The position numbers were made by a program, and so were the translations under genes. From Tillus elongatus (taxonomy: Eukaryota; Arthropoda; Insecta; Coleoptera; Cleridae), in the NCBI GenBank assembly GCA_964006375.1, contig OZ023263.1, positions 130,903,954 through 130,967,953 on the forward strand: a stretch of 64,000 nucleotides of DNA. Direction: 5' to 3'. The number at the start of each line of letters is the position of its first letter. Position 1 is the first letter of the stretch. This document shows positions 1-15,266 of the stretch, in pieces. Below the pieces are notes generated by a model. That model was not told the origin of the DNA. It saw nothing but the letters and a program-made list of their open reading frames with translations, and did no database searches.

Positions 1-137
1 TAAACACTTTGATATTTATTAGTGAATTTTCTTTAAAAAAATTCACTAATGAGGAGATCCCGACTTTTGAAAAAATTTCTTCAAATGAGCGCTAATTAGG
101 CCCCCCAGAAAACATATCCGGGGTCAGTTTCAATTTT

Positions 138-144
<7 letters not shown>
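1..144 (+). repeat. Left end of dispersed repeat family R1 with a terminal hairpin
   Basis: Bases 18-50 form a hairpin: TTAGTGAATTTT and its reverse complement flank a short A/T loop. The same hairpin and the following text ('acttttgaaaaa..tttcttcaaatgagcgc') recur at 8570-8690. In both copies an (AT)n tract follows, then a block beginning 'ataactcaaaaaata'. In this copy the tract is split by the LTR element at 207-6437, so the rest of the repeat resumes at 6438. The class is unknown. Confidence 0.6.

Positions 145-206
<62 letters not shown>
145..206. repeat. (AT)n microsatellite, left half of an interrupted tract
   Basis: An uninterrupted AT dinucleotide run that ends at the first base of the long terminal repeat. 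The matching right half is at 6438-6500, so the LTR element landed inside the run. Confidence 0.85.
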
Positions 207-209
<3 letters not shown>

Positions 210-1849
210 GCTGAGAATTGCAAAGGCCATATAAAGTTATAAAAACAAAAATGAAAACCCTTACGGAAACTACTATGATAATGTTAAATTCTGATTATTG
301 ATTAAAAAATTGGGTGACCAGATTAGTAATGGGGGGTAGTAGTAGTACCACTGGTCAGTAGTACGTAAAATACTTACGGTTTACACGTAATGCATATGGG
401 TTATCTGTATATTGTATACATATCCACATCGTTCGACATATTTTACTGTACACTAAAACAGAAAACAAAATAATAACATTAAAATACAAGCACATTCACT
501 ATTATTGTTAGTCAGTGTTATTTGGAGAAGCAATGAAAGATATATAGCCATAATTTGTTGAAATGATCATTAATTATAATTCTTAAAAAGTATAACTAGC
601 AATTTGGAAAATATCTCAGTTAAAGTGAAATTAAAAGAGCCAAAATTCTATATGTAGATAGATTGAAATATTAAGCATGAAATACATACCAAAGAATTAT
701 GTTCTAAATCAATTACCTGAAGGTAATGAACAAAACAAACCCCTGTATAATGTTTTCAATATGTAAATTTAGTTTTATTTATGTGAACAATGAACTAAAA
801 TGTACCCATATATGTGTCTGTGTTTGTAAAAACAATGAACTGGAAGTTAATAAAAACAGTGTTAAGGGTTGTGGAACTTTTAAAATCAAGATTACAACAT
901 GAACTGAATTAACGTTAGAAAATTATTGTTGGTTATGTTATGTAGAAATAAGGTTAGGTCAGATGTCAATTTTAAGAATAGAATATTCAACTTACTCGAC
1001 GGTTCCAAGGAGAATATCTGTCAAACATGTATTAATTAATTGGAAGAGAGAATGCTCTGATCAGACAGGAAACACCAAATGTTAGATGAATTTGGGCAAC
1101 ATTTCCGCTTTTGTTATGATTGATTGTTGGTTGTTGATGAAATTCAGATGCCAGAGAGCGTCATTCTTGCTTCCCATTTAAGAATAAAATATTTTAAAGT
1201 ATAAATTGTGCAAGGAAAGTTCAATTTGCTGCTAAAACAAAGAAGAGACGTTACATCAAGTTTTTAACGTAAGAAAGTACGAGATAAGCAGTAAATATAT
1301 CAATAATACTTACATTTGAGGATACCCACTACCATTAGCGAGGAAGCCAAGGTTAGAGATTTATTTTGTTTGTATATCAGCTCAACAAGACAAATATTTC
1401 AATAAAAAGACAGCCCATTCTGTCAAATATCATTTTAAGCAAATGTGTTTATGGGAAACTAAGATTTAAATGCATAAAATAGAAATCTTATAGGATAATT
1501 TAACCATAGTTCAACATTGCGAATACAGAGGGAGTGCAGGTCAAGGATCCAATATTTATTAATCAGAACATTTGAATGACAGCCGAAAATTCGGGTACTA
1601 AGATTAATCATTGTAAATTGATAATATAAGTTTGATAAATTATAACGACGGATCCGTTTAGATTTTAAATTTGAAATTGTGCCAATAAAATTTGTTTATG
1701 AATTTTGAAACATAATTCTTTGAAACAAAATAAGATAAAATAAGGTTACTATAAATATTTGCAGGCTATATTTTTTCCCTATTTTAGCAGAACTCACCAC
1801 TGAGATAGCGTAAGTATATTAAAATATTTGAATACAATTTATTTAACAT

Positions 1850-1907
<58 letters not shown>

Positions 1908-2125
1908 GAAGGATAGGCAACCCAAATAACCCTGAGATAGCTTAAATCACAATTAATACAAAAGTCATAAAACATTTTATTCAGATAAAGTTTCACATTA
2001 TAAAATATACAGAGTCACCCATAACACATGGTGTAATATCATTATCATTTTGAATATCACTTTTCCATATAAATAAAAAATATAAAAACATTAAAATATA
2101 AAATTAAAGCCAATAATAATATAAT
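207..2125 (+). repeat. 5' long terminal repeat
   Basis: Matches 4409-6437 almost throughout, with differences such as 'agtacgtaa' versus 'agtaagtaa' and 'taagggttg' versus 'taagtgttg'. An (AT)n tract at 1851-1904 is much shorter than its counterpart at 6056-6195. The end is set at '..gccaataataatataat', just before a 'TGACGCCCAAC' primer-like site. At about 1.9 kb it is long for an insect Ty3 element. Confidence 0.75.
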
Positions 2126-2193
2126 TGACGCCCAACAGTGGGGCATTAAAATAATAGTAAATATAATCAAAGCCAATTAGTATAATTGGCGCC
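2126..2193 (+). promoter_or_regulatory. Primer-binding-site-like sequence, present twice
   Basis: TGACGCCCAACAGTGGGGC at 2126-2144 resembles the TGGCGCCCAAC type of site that pairs with tRNA-Lys in many retroelements. A second version, 'gtataattggcgccgcaacg', lies at 2180-2199, and the text 'aaagccaat..tataattg.cgcc' precedes both. Which one is used, and so the exact LTR end, is not settled by the sequence. Confidence 0.45.
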
Positions 2194-2367
2194 GCAACGT
2201 TCGGGCACAGCAAAAATACGGGAAACTAGCCATAACGTCCAGGCACAGCAAAACAGAGGATCAAACTGCAACATCTGGGCACAGGAATTCTTAATATTGG
2301 GGAACCAGACCTGAAAAACAAAAATTTAATTACTGACCATCCTAAATAAAGAAATTTAAACATAAAA

Positions 2368-3060
2368 ATGTCGCAAAAAAAACAAACCTTAGGACCAAAA
2401 ACACAGAAAAAAATGACAAGTATGGAACAAAATTTATTGCAACAAATGGCAAGTATGTTTCGACAATATACGGAATATATGAATGAAAAATTTAATGAGC
2501 ACGAAGAAAGGCTGAGTAAAACAATGGATGAGATGTTTGAAAGACAAATACGGAATATGGATAATTGGGGAAGGCGTCTGAGAGAAAGTGAGAATGAAAA
2601 AGAGGTAAAAATAAATGTAGAGGAGAAAAAGGAGAGAGAAAGGGTAACAGTATGCAAGAAAATAAAGGAGAAAATGATAGAGAGAGGAAACGTAAGAAGT
2701 CAGCAGATAAGAAGTGAAAGAAAGATGCGCAAACGAAAAAGAGAGAGATATGAAACTGAAATGGAAGAGAAATTAAGAGAAACGAATGGAAAATTGAAGA
2801 ATTTAAGAGAAGAAACAGATATAAACCTGAAGTTGGAGAATAAAGGAAATAAAAACGTGCGAACACTCGACCAATCCATTAATTACGTGCAAAGGCTCCC
2901 GATAAGTATAAATAGAGAAGGAAACCGACAAGAAAGCAAAAATTGGGGAGATAATAAAAATAATGACAAGCAAAAACTTAATAAGAATAATCGACATGGC
3001 GAAAGTAGAAAAAACTACCGGGAAAATGATCAGTATCAAAACAGTGATAAAAACAAATGA
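2368..3060 (+). CDS. Gag-like, highly charged coiled-coil protein of the LTR element
   Basis: A 230-residue ORF in the gag position. The product is extremely rich in Lys, Arg, Glu and Asn. Residues about 10-60 (MASMFRQYTEYMNEKFNEHE..) look like the helical start of insect Ty3 Gag proteins, and residues about 60-140 are heptad-like and charged, consistent with coiled coil. No CCHC zinc knuckle is seen, so the nucleocapsid part is missing or beyond the deletion. The ATG follows 'aaacataaaa'. The gag assignment rests on position and composition, not on a recognised motif; it could be a chance A-rich ORF. Confidence 0.5.
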   Translation: MSQKKQTLGPKTQKKMTSMEQNLLQQMASMFRQYTEYMNEKFNEHEERLSKTMDEMFERQIRNMDNWGRRLRESENEKEVKINVEEKKERERVTVCKKIKEKMIERGNVRSQQIRSERKMRKRKRERYETEMEEKLRETNGKLKNLREETDINLKLENKGNKNVRTLDQSINYVQRLPISINREGNRQESKNWGDNKNNDKQKLNKNNRHGESRKNYRENDQYQNSDKNK

Positions 3061-3531
3061 TCAAGGAAATTACGAAAAATTACAACAATAATAGACCAAG
3101 ATCAAGTCTATAAACTGAACTAAAAGTTTTTCGGATAAATAACCATTCAAAATTCAAAATTTTAAACAAATAGTAAGTGGAACAGACGAAACAATAAAAT
3201 AACCTAAACGACTTGTATGAATTTAAATAAAGGAAATTAATCCACCTAATAAAAAGACTAGGAGAGCAAGGATTTTGAATTAATTGAACAATTTCGAAAG
3301 AAAGAGACAAATAATTTTGAAAATCAAAAGGCCATAAGGCAAAAGAAAGGAATAAGATATATGTATATATATAAAGGGGGCTGTGAGCACAAAAGATAAG
3401 TAACAATAAATATATGAAAATGAATTAATATAGAAATATAGTGTTAAAATGAAGAAATGTTAAAATAAAGAAGATTTAGGGGATAGATGATAAGATACAA
3501 ATAAAAAAGGAAACCATGTAAGAAATAAATT

Positions 3532-3534
<3 letters not shown>

Positions 3535-3607
<73 letters not shown>
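3535..3607. repeat. (AT)n microsatellite inside the LTR element
   Basis: A pure AT run at the junction between the gag-side and integrase-side remnants. It may mark where the missing pol segment was lost. Confidence 0.85.
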
Positions 3608-3609
<2 letters not shown>

Positions 3610-3710
3610 AGATGGAGAAAATATTGATAAAAAGCTGCTAATCCGAGAAAGTAAAGTTTAATAAAATAAAACGTCGTTGTACATTGATGAGAAGAAAAGT
3701 ATGAACAAGA

Positions 3711-4352
3711 AGACCCGAGAAACCAAACGTGAAACTAGGAAAACCGTAAATAAAAGAATTTGTCAACAATACCAAGTGACATTACGATTTACAAGTATTC
3801 GTCATCCACAATCAAACATTTCTGAGAGATATATACAAGAACTTAACAAGTATTTGAGGATAATGGTACACAGCGATCACCGAGAGTGGCAAGATAAACT
3901 AAATATAATAGAGGAATTACTTAATAATAGTCCACATACAATGACTGGACAAATCACCGATTTATCTATTCAAAGATATCATGCCTGAAAGAAAATGGCT
4001 ACAAAAAAATAATAAAACCTACGAAGAAGTAGTAAAAATGGTCAATAAATTAAATGAGAGACGTGCAGAGAAATGTGCAAAAAGGTTTTTGAAAAAGAAA
4101 TCTAAGAAATCGACATTTAAAAGAGGAGATTTAGTAATCATAAGGGCATTGCGAACCTCGAACTATAAGAAAAATATCAGTGCCAAGTTAATGATGCCAT
4201 TTGAGGGTCCATTCGAGATCACAACAGAAAACCCAGCTAATAGTTGTGAAATCAAAGACCCAATCACAGGAAAATTAGAGGAATATTTAATATACAAGAT
4301 ATATTCCACTTCTATCAATAACAATGAAAATAAAATATCAGCACGTATGTAA
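3711..4352 (+). pseudogene. C-terminal part of Ty3-type integrase, frameshifted
   Basis: The first frame to 3988 reads like the end of the integrase catalytic core: a 'RHPQSNISERYIQELNKYLR' segment with the third acidic residue (Glu of SER), then 'EWQDKLNIIEELLNNSPH'. The second frame, 3981-4352, gives the family's C-terminal region ('PERKWLQKN', 'FKRGDLVIIR', 'MPFEGPFEI'), a DNA-binding SH3-like part. The frames overlap by eight bases, so one small indel separates them. The first two catalytic Asp residues, the zinc-binding domain and all upstream pol are gone. No ATG is expected because this was part of a polyprotein. Confidence 0.8.
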
Positions 4353-4393
4353 ATTTTGCTTCCATTAATTTCGAGAATCGAGATAATGTATGC

Positions 4394-4408
4394 AAAATTG
4401 GGGGGTGT
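4394..4408 (+). promoter_or_regulatory. Polypurine tract
   Basis: 'aaaattggggggt' lies directly upstream of the 3' LTR, the expected site and composition for plus-strand priming. Confidence 0.55.
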
Positions 4409-6437
<2,029 letters not shown>

Positions 6438-6502
<65 letters not shown>

Positions 6503-7070
6503 GATAACTCAAAAAATAATGGGCCGATTTTGATTAAATGTGGTGAAAAAATTCCTTTTTCAAAAGGCTTGGATGAGTTCGTTAGCCAGGAAAATCTGCC
6601 CAGGTTTTCCTGGAAAATTTTGTGTTTTCTTTGGAAAAAAAATTATATCTCCGGAATTAATAAAGTAAGGGCAACCAATTTGGTACACAGGTATATATCC
6701 ATATAAGTAAGCTACCTACCAAAATTTAGCTATGCAGCTCAAAAGACAATAAAGTTATAGTCATTTAAAGAAAAATAAATTGGGGTTTTTCTCAAAACGT
6801 CAAAGTGGCGATTTAAAATGTCAAAATTGGCAACATTTAGGCAAGTAACTTGAATCTAATACGGGCTATAGAAATAAAATGTCTCAAGAAGGATGTTTTA
6901 CAAACCCTAAAGTCTTAGTTTCAACCGTCATTGTCCTTCATTTTACTAAAATATTTGCAGCAAATTCATTTCAAATAGACCCTTCCTCTGATGCTTGGCA
7001 GTAGCCTTAGCTATAGAGTTTATCGTTTAATGGTATATAATTTTTGTCGAATTTTCGTAAAAAATCAATA
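6438..7070 (+). repeat. Dispersed repeat family R1, middle block
   Basis: After an (AT)n tract (6438-6500) comes 'ccgataactcaaaaaataat' and about 570 bp that align in the same orientation with 44190-44760 (shared phrases 'tatctccgga', 'ctcaaaacgtcaaa', 'tcaaccgtcattg', 'aaaattcatttcaa'). The first part is also at 8825-8960. No coding capacity was seen. Confidence 0.7.
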
Positions 7071-7295
7071 AAGCTCAATATGTCTGTTATTATATAAGAT
7101 ATGAAAAAAAAATGTTTATATTAATTATAGGGTGTCTTGAGCTACATCTTAAAATAATATTTCTACAATCACAGGCTGGCCCATAAGTCGTTGGTGATAC
7201 AAATTTCCTTTTTTTTAATCAAACACGCCTTATGTTATTACATTTTTGCATTTTTCATCGAAATATAATGCATGTTTGTAAGAAAAGAAATTCTC

Positions 7296-7601
7296 GACGC
7301 AGCAAGTGCGTTATGGTAGCGAATTTTGATCAAATGTTTCATATTTGAACAGCTCAATTTGCTATTAAGCTATAAGGTTGACCAAGAAACGTGTTTTTTC
7401 GGGAACACTTTAAGTTTACTTTTGGAAATTTTTGTACATTTTCACACAATAAAGTTATTTTGATGAAACATGCTACATTGTTTTTACTATATAGGTTATA
7501 CTGGTAACCAAATTTGATGCCTGCTTTCTTAAAAAAAAACACATATTTGTTATTAAAAACATTTTTATGAAAATTCACTACCATAACGCACTTGCTGCGT
7601 C
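7296..7601. mobile_element. MITE-like module, copy 1 (306 bp, inverted termini)
   Basis: The ends are inverted copies of GACGCAGCAAGTGCGTTATG followed by GTAGTGAATTTTCAT-like text. The first 16 bases contain a small hairpin (ACGCA-loop-TGCGT). The interior has no ORF. A second two-ended copy is at 44948-45254 and one-ended or partial copies lie at 8098-8190, 19319-19354, 44815-44847, 45411-45445, 56990-57200 and 58517-58552. It is always embedded in R1-like DNA here, so it may be the end structure of a larger element rather than a separate transposon. Confidence 0.6.
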
Positions 7602-8097
7602 CAGAATTTTTATTTATTCTTTAACAACTCTAAGTTAAAATTTTTTGAATGTTTGGATGATTTGTAATATCTCGACTCTGTGTCGCCAGGTGGCATAAAA
7701 AATTTGGCCATTGGCTAAATGCAGCAATGATAATTTAGCAATTGACTAAATTTAACTACCAGGAAGAATATTGAATATTATTTTTCTTATGGGTTTCTTT
7801 ATACATAATACTAAAGCTGATGTACACATAGAGCGACTGCATGTGGATACAAAAAGTTAAATTTTTATCATACATACATACATAGCTATCCCAATGGACT
7901 GATGTTAATACTAATTATTAGTTATATTTATTTGGCACAATATCAAAAATTATATTATACCAAATGATTGTTACTATTACCATTGAAATATATACCTATT
8001 ATGTAAATCAGGATATGACGATATTAATTCCTGGCCTCGACGATTGGCAATAGTAGATTAGAAGTCCGAATCGAAGAGGAAAAATTGATGAAACAGA

Positions 8098-8190
8098 TTA
8101 ATTATGCCTGCTTGCATTAGAGAGACATATTTGCTATTAAAAACATTTTTATAAAAATTCACTTCCATGACGTACTTGTTGCGTCCAGAC
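8098..8190 (-). repeat. Partial copy of the MITE-like end
   Basis: 'ttgctattaaaaacattttt' followed by 'aattcacttccatgacgtac' and 'ttgttgcgtcc' match the right end of the 7296-7601 module with several substitutions. Confidence 0.55.
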
Positions 8191-8569
8191 TTTTTTTTAT
8201 GAGAAAATGAAGAAATAATCGAAATCTGCATTTTAGAAAACTCGTAGTTCTTATTTTAAGTCGTACCTTTGCGCTAGCGCATTTTTCCACGAAAGATTTG
8301 ACAGGCAAAGTCTAGAAAGTCGTTTCGATAGTGGTGATCTCAACATCGTTGCCAAATGTCAAAAAATGACTATTATGAGGTAGATGGGTTTTTTTTAGGT
8401 TAGGAACTCTAGTTTTTCACGGAACAGGAGATCACTTCCAAGGATATGGGTTTAATGAATAAGTGATAATGTGATACCAAAAGGACAAATAATTATTTTT
8501 AAAGGGAAGTTAACATGTAACAATAATTTTGGCAACATGGCTTGAACGCAGGCTTTAAAGAGTGTTTTA

Positions 8570-9120
<551 letters not shown>

Positions 9121-11251
9121 GAAATAAATAATGTGTAAGAAATAAATAATCTACGACATCAGTTTGAATTGCATAGGCATTTCGCACATTCAACGTTGAC
9201 AAGGATAGTTAGAGTATTAATGTGTTTTTTATTACTTTAGACCCGAAAAATGTAAATTCGTCGAAGCGACACAACAGTTCGTAAATATAAATAAGCAGGG
9301 TTGTCAGATATAATAAAAATTAACAAATATTAAAATGTAATTTGATTCTTAGGATGAAAACATATGGACCTAACATATTTTTAAATTATTAATGACATAA
9401 TTCAAACAATAATTGCGGTACAATAACCAAACATTTTGAATTACCAAATTCGTATGATATTTTAAATTAAAACTTATTTATACTTGAAAACTTTTTGCAC
9501 TATATGTCAATGCAGCAGTGTAGTACTGTCTACTGTCTACTGTCAATTTAAACGCCGTTAGGGTGGAAAGCGCTAGACGTACACGGTATATCCACATCAT
9601 GTTTTAATGTTTTTTTCTAAATATCAAATAGTACGGTGAAATCTTTCCTTCACTACCATGATTCAGGTAATCGTGATAATATATTTATTTTAGCAGAAAC
9701 ACCTTACAAAAATTATCAGAATATACACAAGTAAGAGCAAAATTCAAGTTAGGATCTAGGTTAATTGTTTTTAAGAAAGTAACCTTAAATTTGCGAATCT
9801 CATCAAAACAACAAAACAGAGATGAATTTATATAATTAAAGTTGAAAGATGTTTACTATATATAAAAGGTATGTATTCCTATTTTTTATGTTATCATTTT
9901 AGAGGTAATCTTATATACTTTGAAGTATTTACCCAAGGTGAAATAATTTAGCACATGTCCAAAGCCTAAGATTTTTTCTGTTGTGTTTTGTGAGCTTGAA
10001 TTAGTTTTTGTTATAATTTATTGTCATTTATGGAGTCATAAGTAGAACATTAAAAATTATTTCCTTTTTTAGCAATGGTAGTTTCCACAAAATCAGCAGT
10101 AGTGAGTTTTCTTAAAGATGAGAAAGAGTAAGAGGGTCACGCAAGAGGTATAACCTATGACCCTTGATGCTACAGTGGCTTCTTTCTAATGAAAATATGT
10201 AGTATGGAGTATGGAAAACAGGAAGTGTACTGTCCAGGTAATATTTTTTTAAATAGTGTCAAACTTGTAATTTCCCTTAAGCTAATGCCCACTGAGCAAG
10301 GTAATATTGCATTAACATTGCAGAATCTTTTCCAAAGCAAGTGTAAGTTTGATAGATAACTTGCAGAAAGCCTCCTGCAAGTTTGTTGCAAATGGCAAAT
10401 CTTCCCCCCAGTGACTACATATGTAAGTGTTTCTTTTGTAACTTTACTGCAAGTTTACTGTAGTGAGCTGTTACAAACTTTCTTTATACTTACACATGTT
10501 ACTTTACAGCAAGCTTCAATTTTAAAAGGGCCTGGCAAAGTTGTAAAATTTAAACTTACATTTGCAACTTATCTGCAATTGTATATATTATATATACAAT
10601 GCAAGTTTGTAACCTGGGATAATTCCAATTAATCTACTTCAACTTTTTTTTTCAAAAATGCTCGGAGTCTGATAATATTCTCAGTTACAATCTTTTCAAA
10701 AATGTATTATACAATTTGTATCAAATGCCATTGATAATTTTTGTAAATGACAACCTTAGCTTTTTGTTGACTATTTTTAAAGTACACATCAAGCGATACA
10801 AAACCACCAACTTTCAAATTTTTATTATAAATCTTGAGTTGAAAGCACGAAAAAAATTGTGTAGTTATCAATGAATAAAAATTTTAAATCTGCTGGTTTT
10901 CTACAACTTCACATGTAAGAACTTTAAAAATAGTCAACAAAAACGTAAGGTTGATTTAAAGAAATTATCGATGAAGTCATTTTTCAAATATGGTATATAC
11001 TGCATAGCTTTTTTAAAAGACTGCAACTCGAAATACTAACCAATGTGTCCAAGCATTTTTGAAAAAAGAAACTGTATTTGATTAACTGAATTTATTTCAA
11101 GTTACAAACTAATACTGAATATAGGTATATAGGTGTATTTATACATAATATAAAATTTCTTGTAAAACTGTAAAAAATGACAAGACAATGTTAATTAGAA
11201 TAAAATCTTTATTACATAAAAAAATTTAAGACTTACAATTTCATTTCTGCT
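9121..11251. other. No gene seen
   Basis: AT-rich DNA with no convincing ORF. The part at 10255-10420 has frequent 'gcaagtttg'/'ttgcaa' words and the phrase 'cccactgagcaaggtaa', whose reverse complement recurs loosely at 13340-13380 ('cccactaagcatggtaa'); this may be an old MITE pair. Confidence 0.4.
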
Positions 11252-12573
11252 GATAGATAGATAGATATAGACTTTATTGACCATCAAATGTACATGGTAA
11301 GTCACTGTCTTTATAAGTACCGACTATAGTTACTAGATAGAAATAGTTAGACATATAGCGAGGGTGTCCATGTTTAGCCTAAAATGCAGTTCTAGTCAAA
11401 ACTCAGCGACAAAATAGATAACTTGAACTCGTGATATCGTTATTAATTGACGGATTTCAAAAATTCCTTTTTCTAAATAAATACCAATTAATTGTTTTTG
11501 ATATTGTTTTACTAAATAACTCTTTAGTCGTCTAGAAAAACGTGTGAAACACCAATAACAAAAACGAAGCCTTCTGCAGCATTACTTGTTTTGAGAGGCA
11601 AGATTTTTTTTAGCTTCTAAAATATGTGGTGACATATGTTACATAAAATAAATTCAACATATCAAATACTATTGTGAAAAAGAAATATCTAAAATAGTGC
11701 GTTCATTTCGATTTTAGAGAAAGTTTAATTAAGCAAACGTAAGAATATGCAATGGATAAATCAAGCACAGGTAAATGAATACAACTTCACTGCGAAAATA
11801 GCTTAAACATGACGACAGTCTCTGAAAGTGTTCACGCATGTCTTAACTATCCCTATCGAGTAAGTATAGTACCGTCAATGTCTAAAATGTCAGAAACATT
11901 GAGTTAAAATAAAGCAAAATTATGACTACAATGAATTACGTATATATAAAAAAAGTCTGTGGCTAGTCGAACTTGCCTTCCAAAGCTTTTGCCTAACACA
12001 CAGACACACACACTACAAAGAATGAATACAAGTAGTATGTAACACTATACACATTGGTTTAGAGCACTAATAAATTCCTTCACCTTGGTTTTTGTTTTAT
12101 AACATCCACTAGTGCCTACTGTAATCTTGTTAGTGGAAGCATCTTAATAACATTAGGTAGAAAATTGAGGAATTTGATTCCCAAGTAATCAAACATCTGC
12201 TTTGTTTTCTCCTTTTTGTGGAACTGTATTTTTAATTCATGCCTGTACCTGGTATTGATCTTGCGAACTTCATCATTCACTGGATATTTTGAATACATAT
12301 ACTGAAGAAGGATATAGCTGGAAGTGTACCTAAGTATCCCATTGGCCTCGAACACATCAGGGCAGCTTTTTCTTGGTCCTACGCACACAATGTCCTTATT
12401 GCTCTTTTTTGCATGATAAACACATGTTCCGCTGCTGACGAGTTAACCCATATGAATGTTCCATAGCATAGAATACTGCGACAAGTGTAAAATAAGCAAT
12501 CCTGGCAGCTTGATGGGTACTGCTCCACTGTTATTATGATGTCAATTGCTATGTATAAGCCACATGCTTCCAT
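11252..12573 (-). mobile_element. 3' end of a LINE on the minus strand
   Basis: The coding remnant at 12116-12573 is followed, reading on the minus strand, by about 850 bp of possible 3' UTR. It ends in AATAAAGTCTATA and a (TATC)n microsatellite tail near 11252-11280. A microsatellite tail after AATAAA is typical of several insect LINE groups. Confidence 0.55.
12116..12573 (-). pseudogene. C-terminal piece of LINE ORF2
   Basis: Two overlapping minus-strand frames. The upstream one (12379-12573) has 'YGTFIWVNSSAAEHVFIMQK', 'RAIRTLC'; the downstream one (12116-12388) continues with 'VGPRKSCPDVFEANGI'. Together they match the tail after the reverse-transcriptase domain of Jockey/CR1-like LINEs (a K-x-R-A-I-R helix, then the conserved SCR/SCP-x-x-F segment). 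They are joined by a frameshift near 12380. The RT core is absent, so this is a dead 5'-truncated fragment. Confidence 0.65.
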
Positions 12574-14640
12574 AGGTCAATCATATTTAACGTTTTAAAA
12601 TGAATTGGTCTGACCAGGTATGACATCTCCAGGCTGCTTCTAAGGACATAACAAAATTCATGTAAATAATATAATATTTCATAAAAAGAAACAAAAATAT
12701 AAATGCAGCCATTTTATAATAATTCACCAATAGCGACATACCAAAATAATTATGCTACAGAAAAGAGAATAATGAATTCACACATGTATTTAATATATAG
12801 CTGTTTTAGGGATTTTTACCTGAAATGTTTGTCGATATACTCCATGTTTCATTATCTACTCTCCAGACAACGAATTACAAAATTCAAACAATTCAGGCTA
12901 CAATAAGATTGTGCAATCTTTAAAACTTCCAGGAAAATAAATAGACATAGATCAAATAACAACTTATGATGATGAAATTATAAAAAAAGTAAACAACAAA
13001 CCGCCATTAATTAATGCCGGGCGCTTTGTCATTTGTCAGTCAGTTCGCTGTTGGCGTCGGTGTTGCTATGTTGCTATTGGACGACGATGACATAGGATCG
13101 AACATACCCGAAAACGGAGGGAATTCAAATGTTTACAATTTGAAACAAACTTTCAGAAACATTACAATTGTAACTTTACGTGAGCTTACAAATGGAGAAA
13201 AACCACAACACGGCAAACTAGATATTATTTTTGAAAGTTACATTAAAGTTTCATTTGTAAGTTTGCATTGGTTTTTTGCCTGCAAACATTTAGAAATGTT
13301 GCAAACTTAACTTGCCTAATGGTAAATTATCTAACGTTGCGGTTAGCATTTGTAAGTTACCATGCTTAGTGGGTGTCATTGATTAATTTTGTTACATTAT
13401 CAGAAAGCTTTTCCATACTGATTACAAAGTATAAGCAGACCAGCTTTCTATCCTGTCTGATTCAATGAGACAGGATTCTATATGATAAGCTAGACTGGTT
13501 ATTATAATAGGTGCTCCTTTAAATTGTTAAATTTTATAATTATAATTATGGAAAGCAATGTTAATGCTGGTCACGCTACACTCAGATTGTATTATATACT
13601 TAGATTTTAACACTATGCCGAAGTTCTTCCGTTGTGATGCTATATGTACTACTGGTGCATAAACCTCTTGGATAATTTGTGGACCAATTGTATTATTGGT
13701 GATATCTTGTAATATTATATTTAGTAGAATGTAAAAATTGCTGGTAGGTATATAAAAGTGGACAAATAAAATATGGCAGTGGTATCTAAATGAATCAAGT
13801 AACATGACAAGCGGGCATCGCTGGTGACTCAGTTTCGTCAAGTTGTGCATGCTGAAATAAGAGAGTAGTCGAAGTGGATAAGGAATAGTGTTTATTTTTC
13901 ATATATGTGGAAAAAAAAAGTTAAAACAAGAAAAAATTGCCATTGTCATGAAGAAATGTTCTATTATACAAACATAGCGCATGAGCATATGTACACTCCT
14001 TACCAAAAGTGGAAGCCAGTTTAGCCTTTTGTGATGCTATCTCTGATTTTTTGTGACTTATACTGCTTGTTTTATTCTCCATTCAGCCCCATAAAAATAT
14101 GGCTGTCGTCAGAACATTCTAAGTTGGCTATGAAAACTTAATGATCTAGTATGCCCAGAAAATTATTGAAACTGGTAGTAAATAACTTGTGACGACTTAT
14201 GTAAAGCGGACAGATATCATATCATTCGCTTAACTAATATGTCTGGTTGAACTTTCTCTAGAATTTGTTGAACCTCGACATTCTGGCTTGGAGCCATTTG
14301 TCATTTTCAAGAGGTTGAGTAAAATATGAATGGAATAGAACTCTTTAGACCTTAATCTGCCTAATCTTTAGAGTGGTGGTTAGGTGTAGGTTGGGTTGTA
14401 GTTCAATTATGGAGTCGTAATCTTCCTACTCTCGAAATCTCACCGGATATCATCTCTAAAGCTTTGGTGTATTCAACCATAGACTTGAAAGAGATCAAAC
14501 TGTCCTTTGGTGGTTCTGTATTGTCTATAGTGGGGTTTTCATCTGAATCCTTATTGGGGCTATTGGTTGGGTAGGTGAGGTTTATTATATACCTCACATA
14601 TAGAATGTTAGATGTAGAATCTAGAATTTTTTATGCATCT
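12574..14640. other. No gene recognised
   Basis: AT-rich DNA. A 98-codon ORF at 13014-13310 and a 64-codon minus-strand ORF at 14403-14597 (acidic and Pro/Ser rich) match nothing I know. 13240-13380 resembles, inverted, the repeat-like text at 10255-10420. Confidence 0.35.
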
Positions 14641-14664
14641 ATTTTTTTTATAATTGTGTTGCAG

Positions 14665-14719
14665 ATTATCAACCATACCAGAAACGCCTCATGGACATGA
14701 ATGAAGATTTAAAGGGAAG
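14665..14719 (+). other. Possible small host exon (weak)
   Basis: A pyrimidine-rich run ending 'ttgtgttgcag' is followed by 55 bases readable as YQPYQKRLMDMNEDLKG and then 'aag|gtttgt', a plausible donor. This is the only stretch in 9-23 kb that looks like an exon with both splice signals. I do not recognise the peptide and chance is a real alternative. Confidence 0.2.
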
Positions 14720-15156
14720 GTTTGTCCATCATAGACATAAAATATCAAATTTATGATCGTCTGTCTGGTGATGTGAAAACTTTGTACATATTTACAGATG
14801 AGTTAAATAGTATAATTGTTGTACTCTTAGTCCTAAAATGACAATCCCAAAAACAGGATTTCATAGAAATCGCAGCTAATTTAATTTGCATTTGTAATTT
14901 AAAACCACCAAATATCACCACTTTATATACTTGTATCAAAATTATATGTAAAGCGTGGGCCAAACTCGATGGAGTATTAGAAGTATATAGTGATTCAAAA
15001 TTGATAGAAATGTGAATTTAGGTTATGTTCTTAAGTGGTTATGGTCTTCATTTTGAAAATATTTATGACATGGCGGCGTCGTTCCATAACATTATTTTTT
15101 CAAATGAAAAAATGTCTGTATTGTGACACTCTTATGTTTGCAGTAATGTTTTTAAA

Positions 15157-15266
<110 letters not shown>

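Noticed and set aside
13014..13310. 98-codon ORF with a DDDD segment as a gene
   Set aside because: No homology recognised, and it overlaps text resembling a dispersed repeat at 10255-10420.
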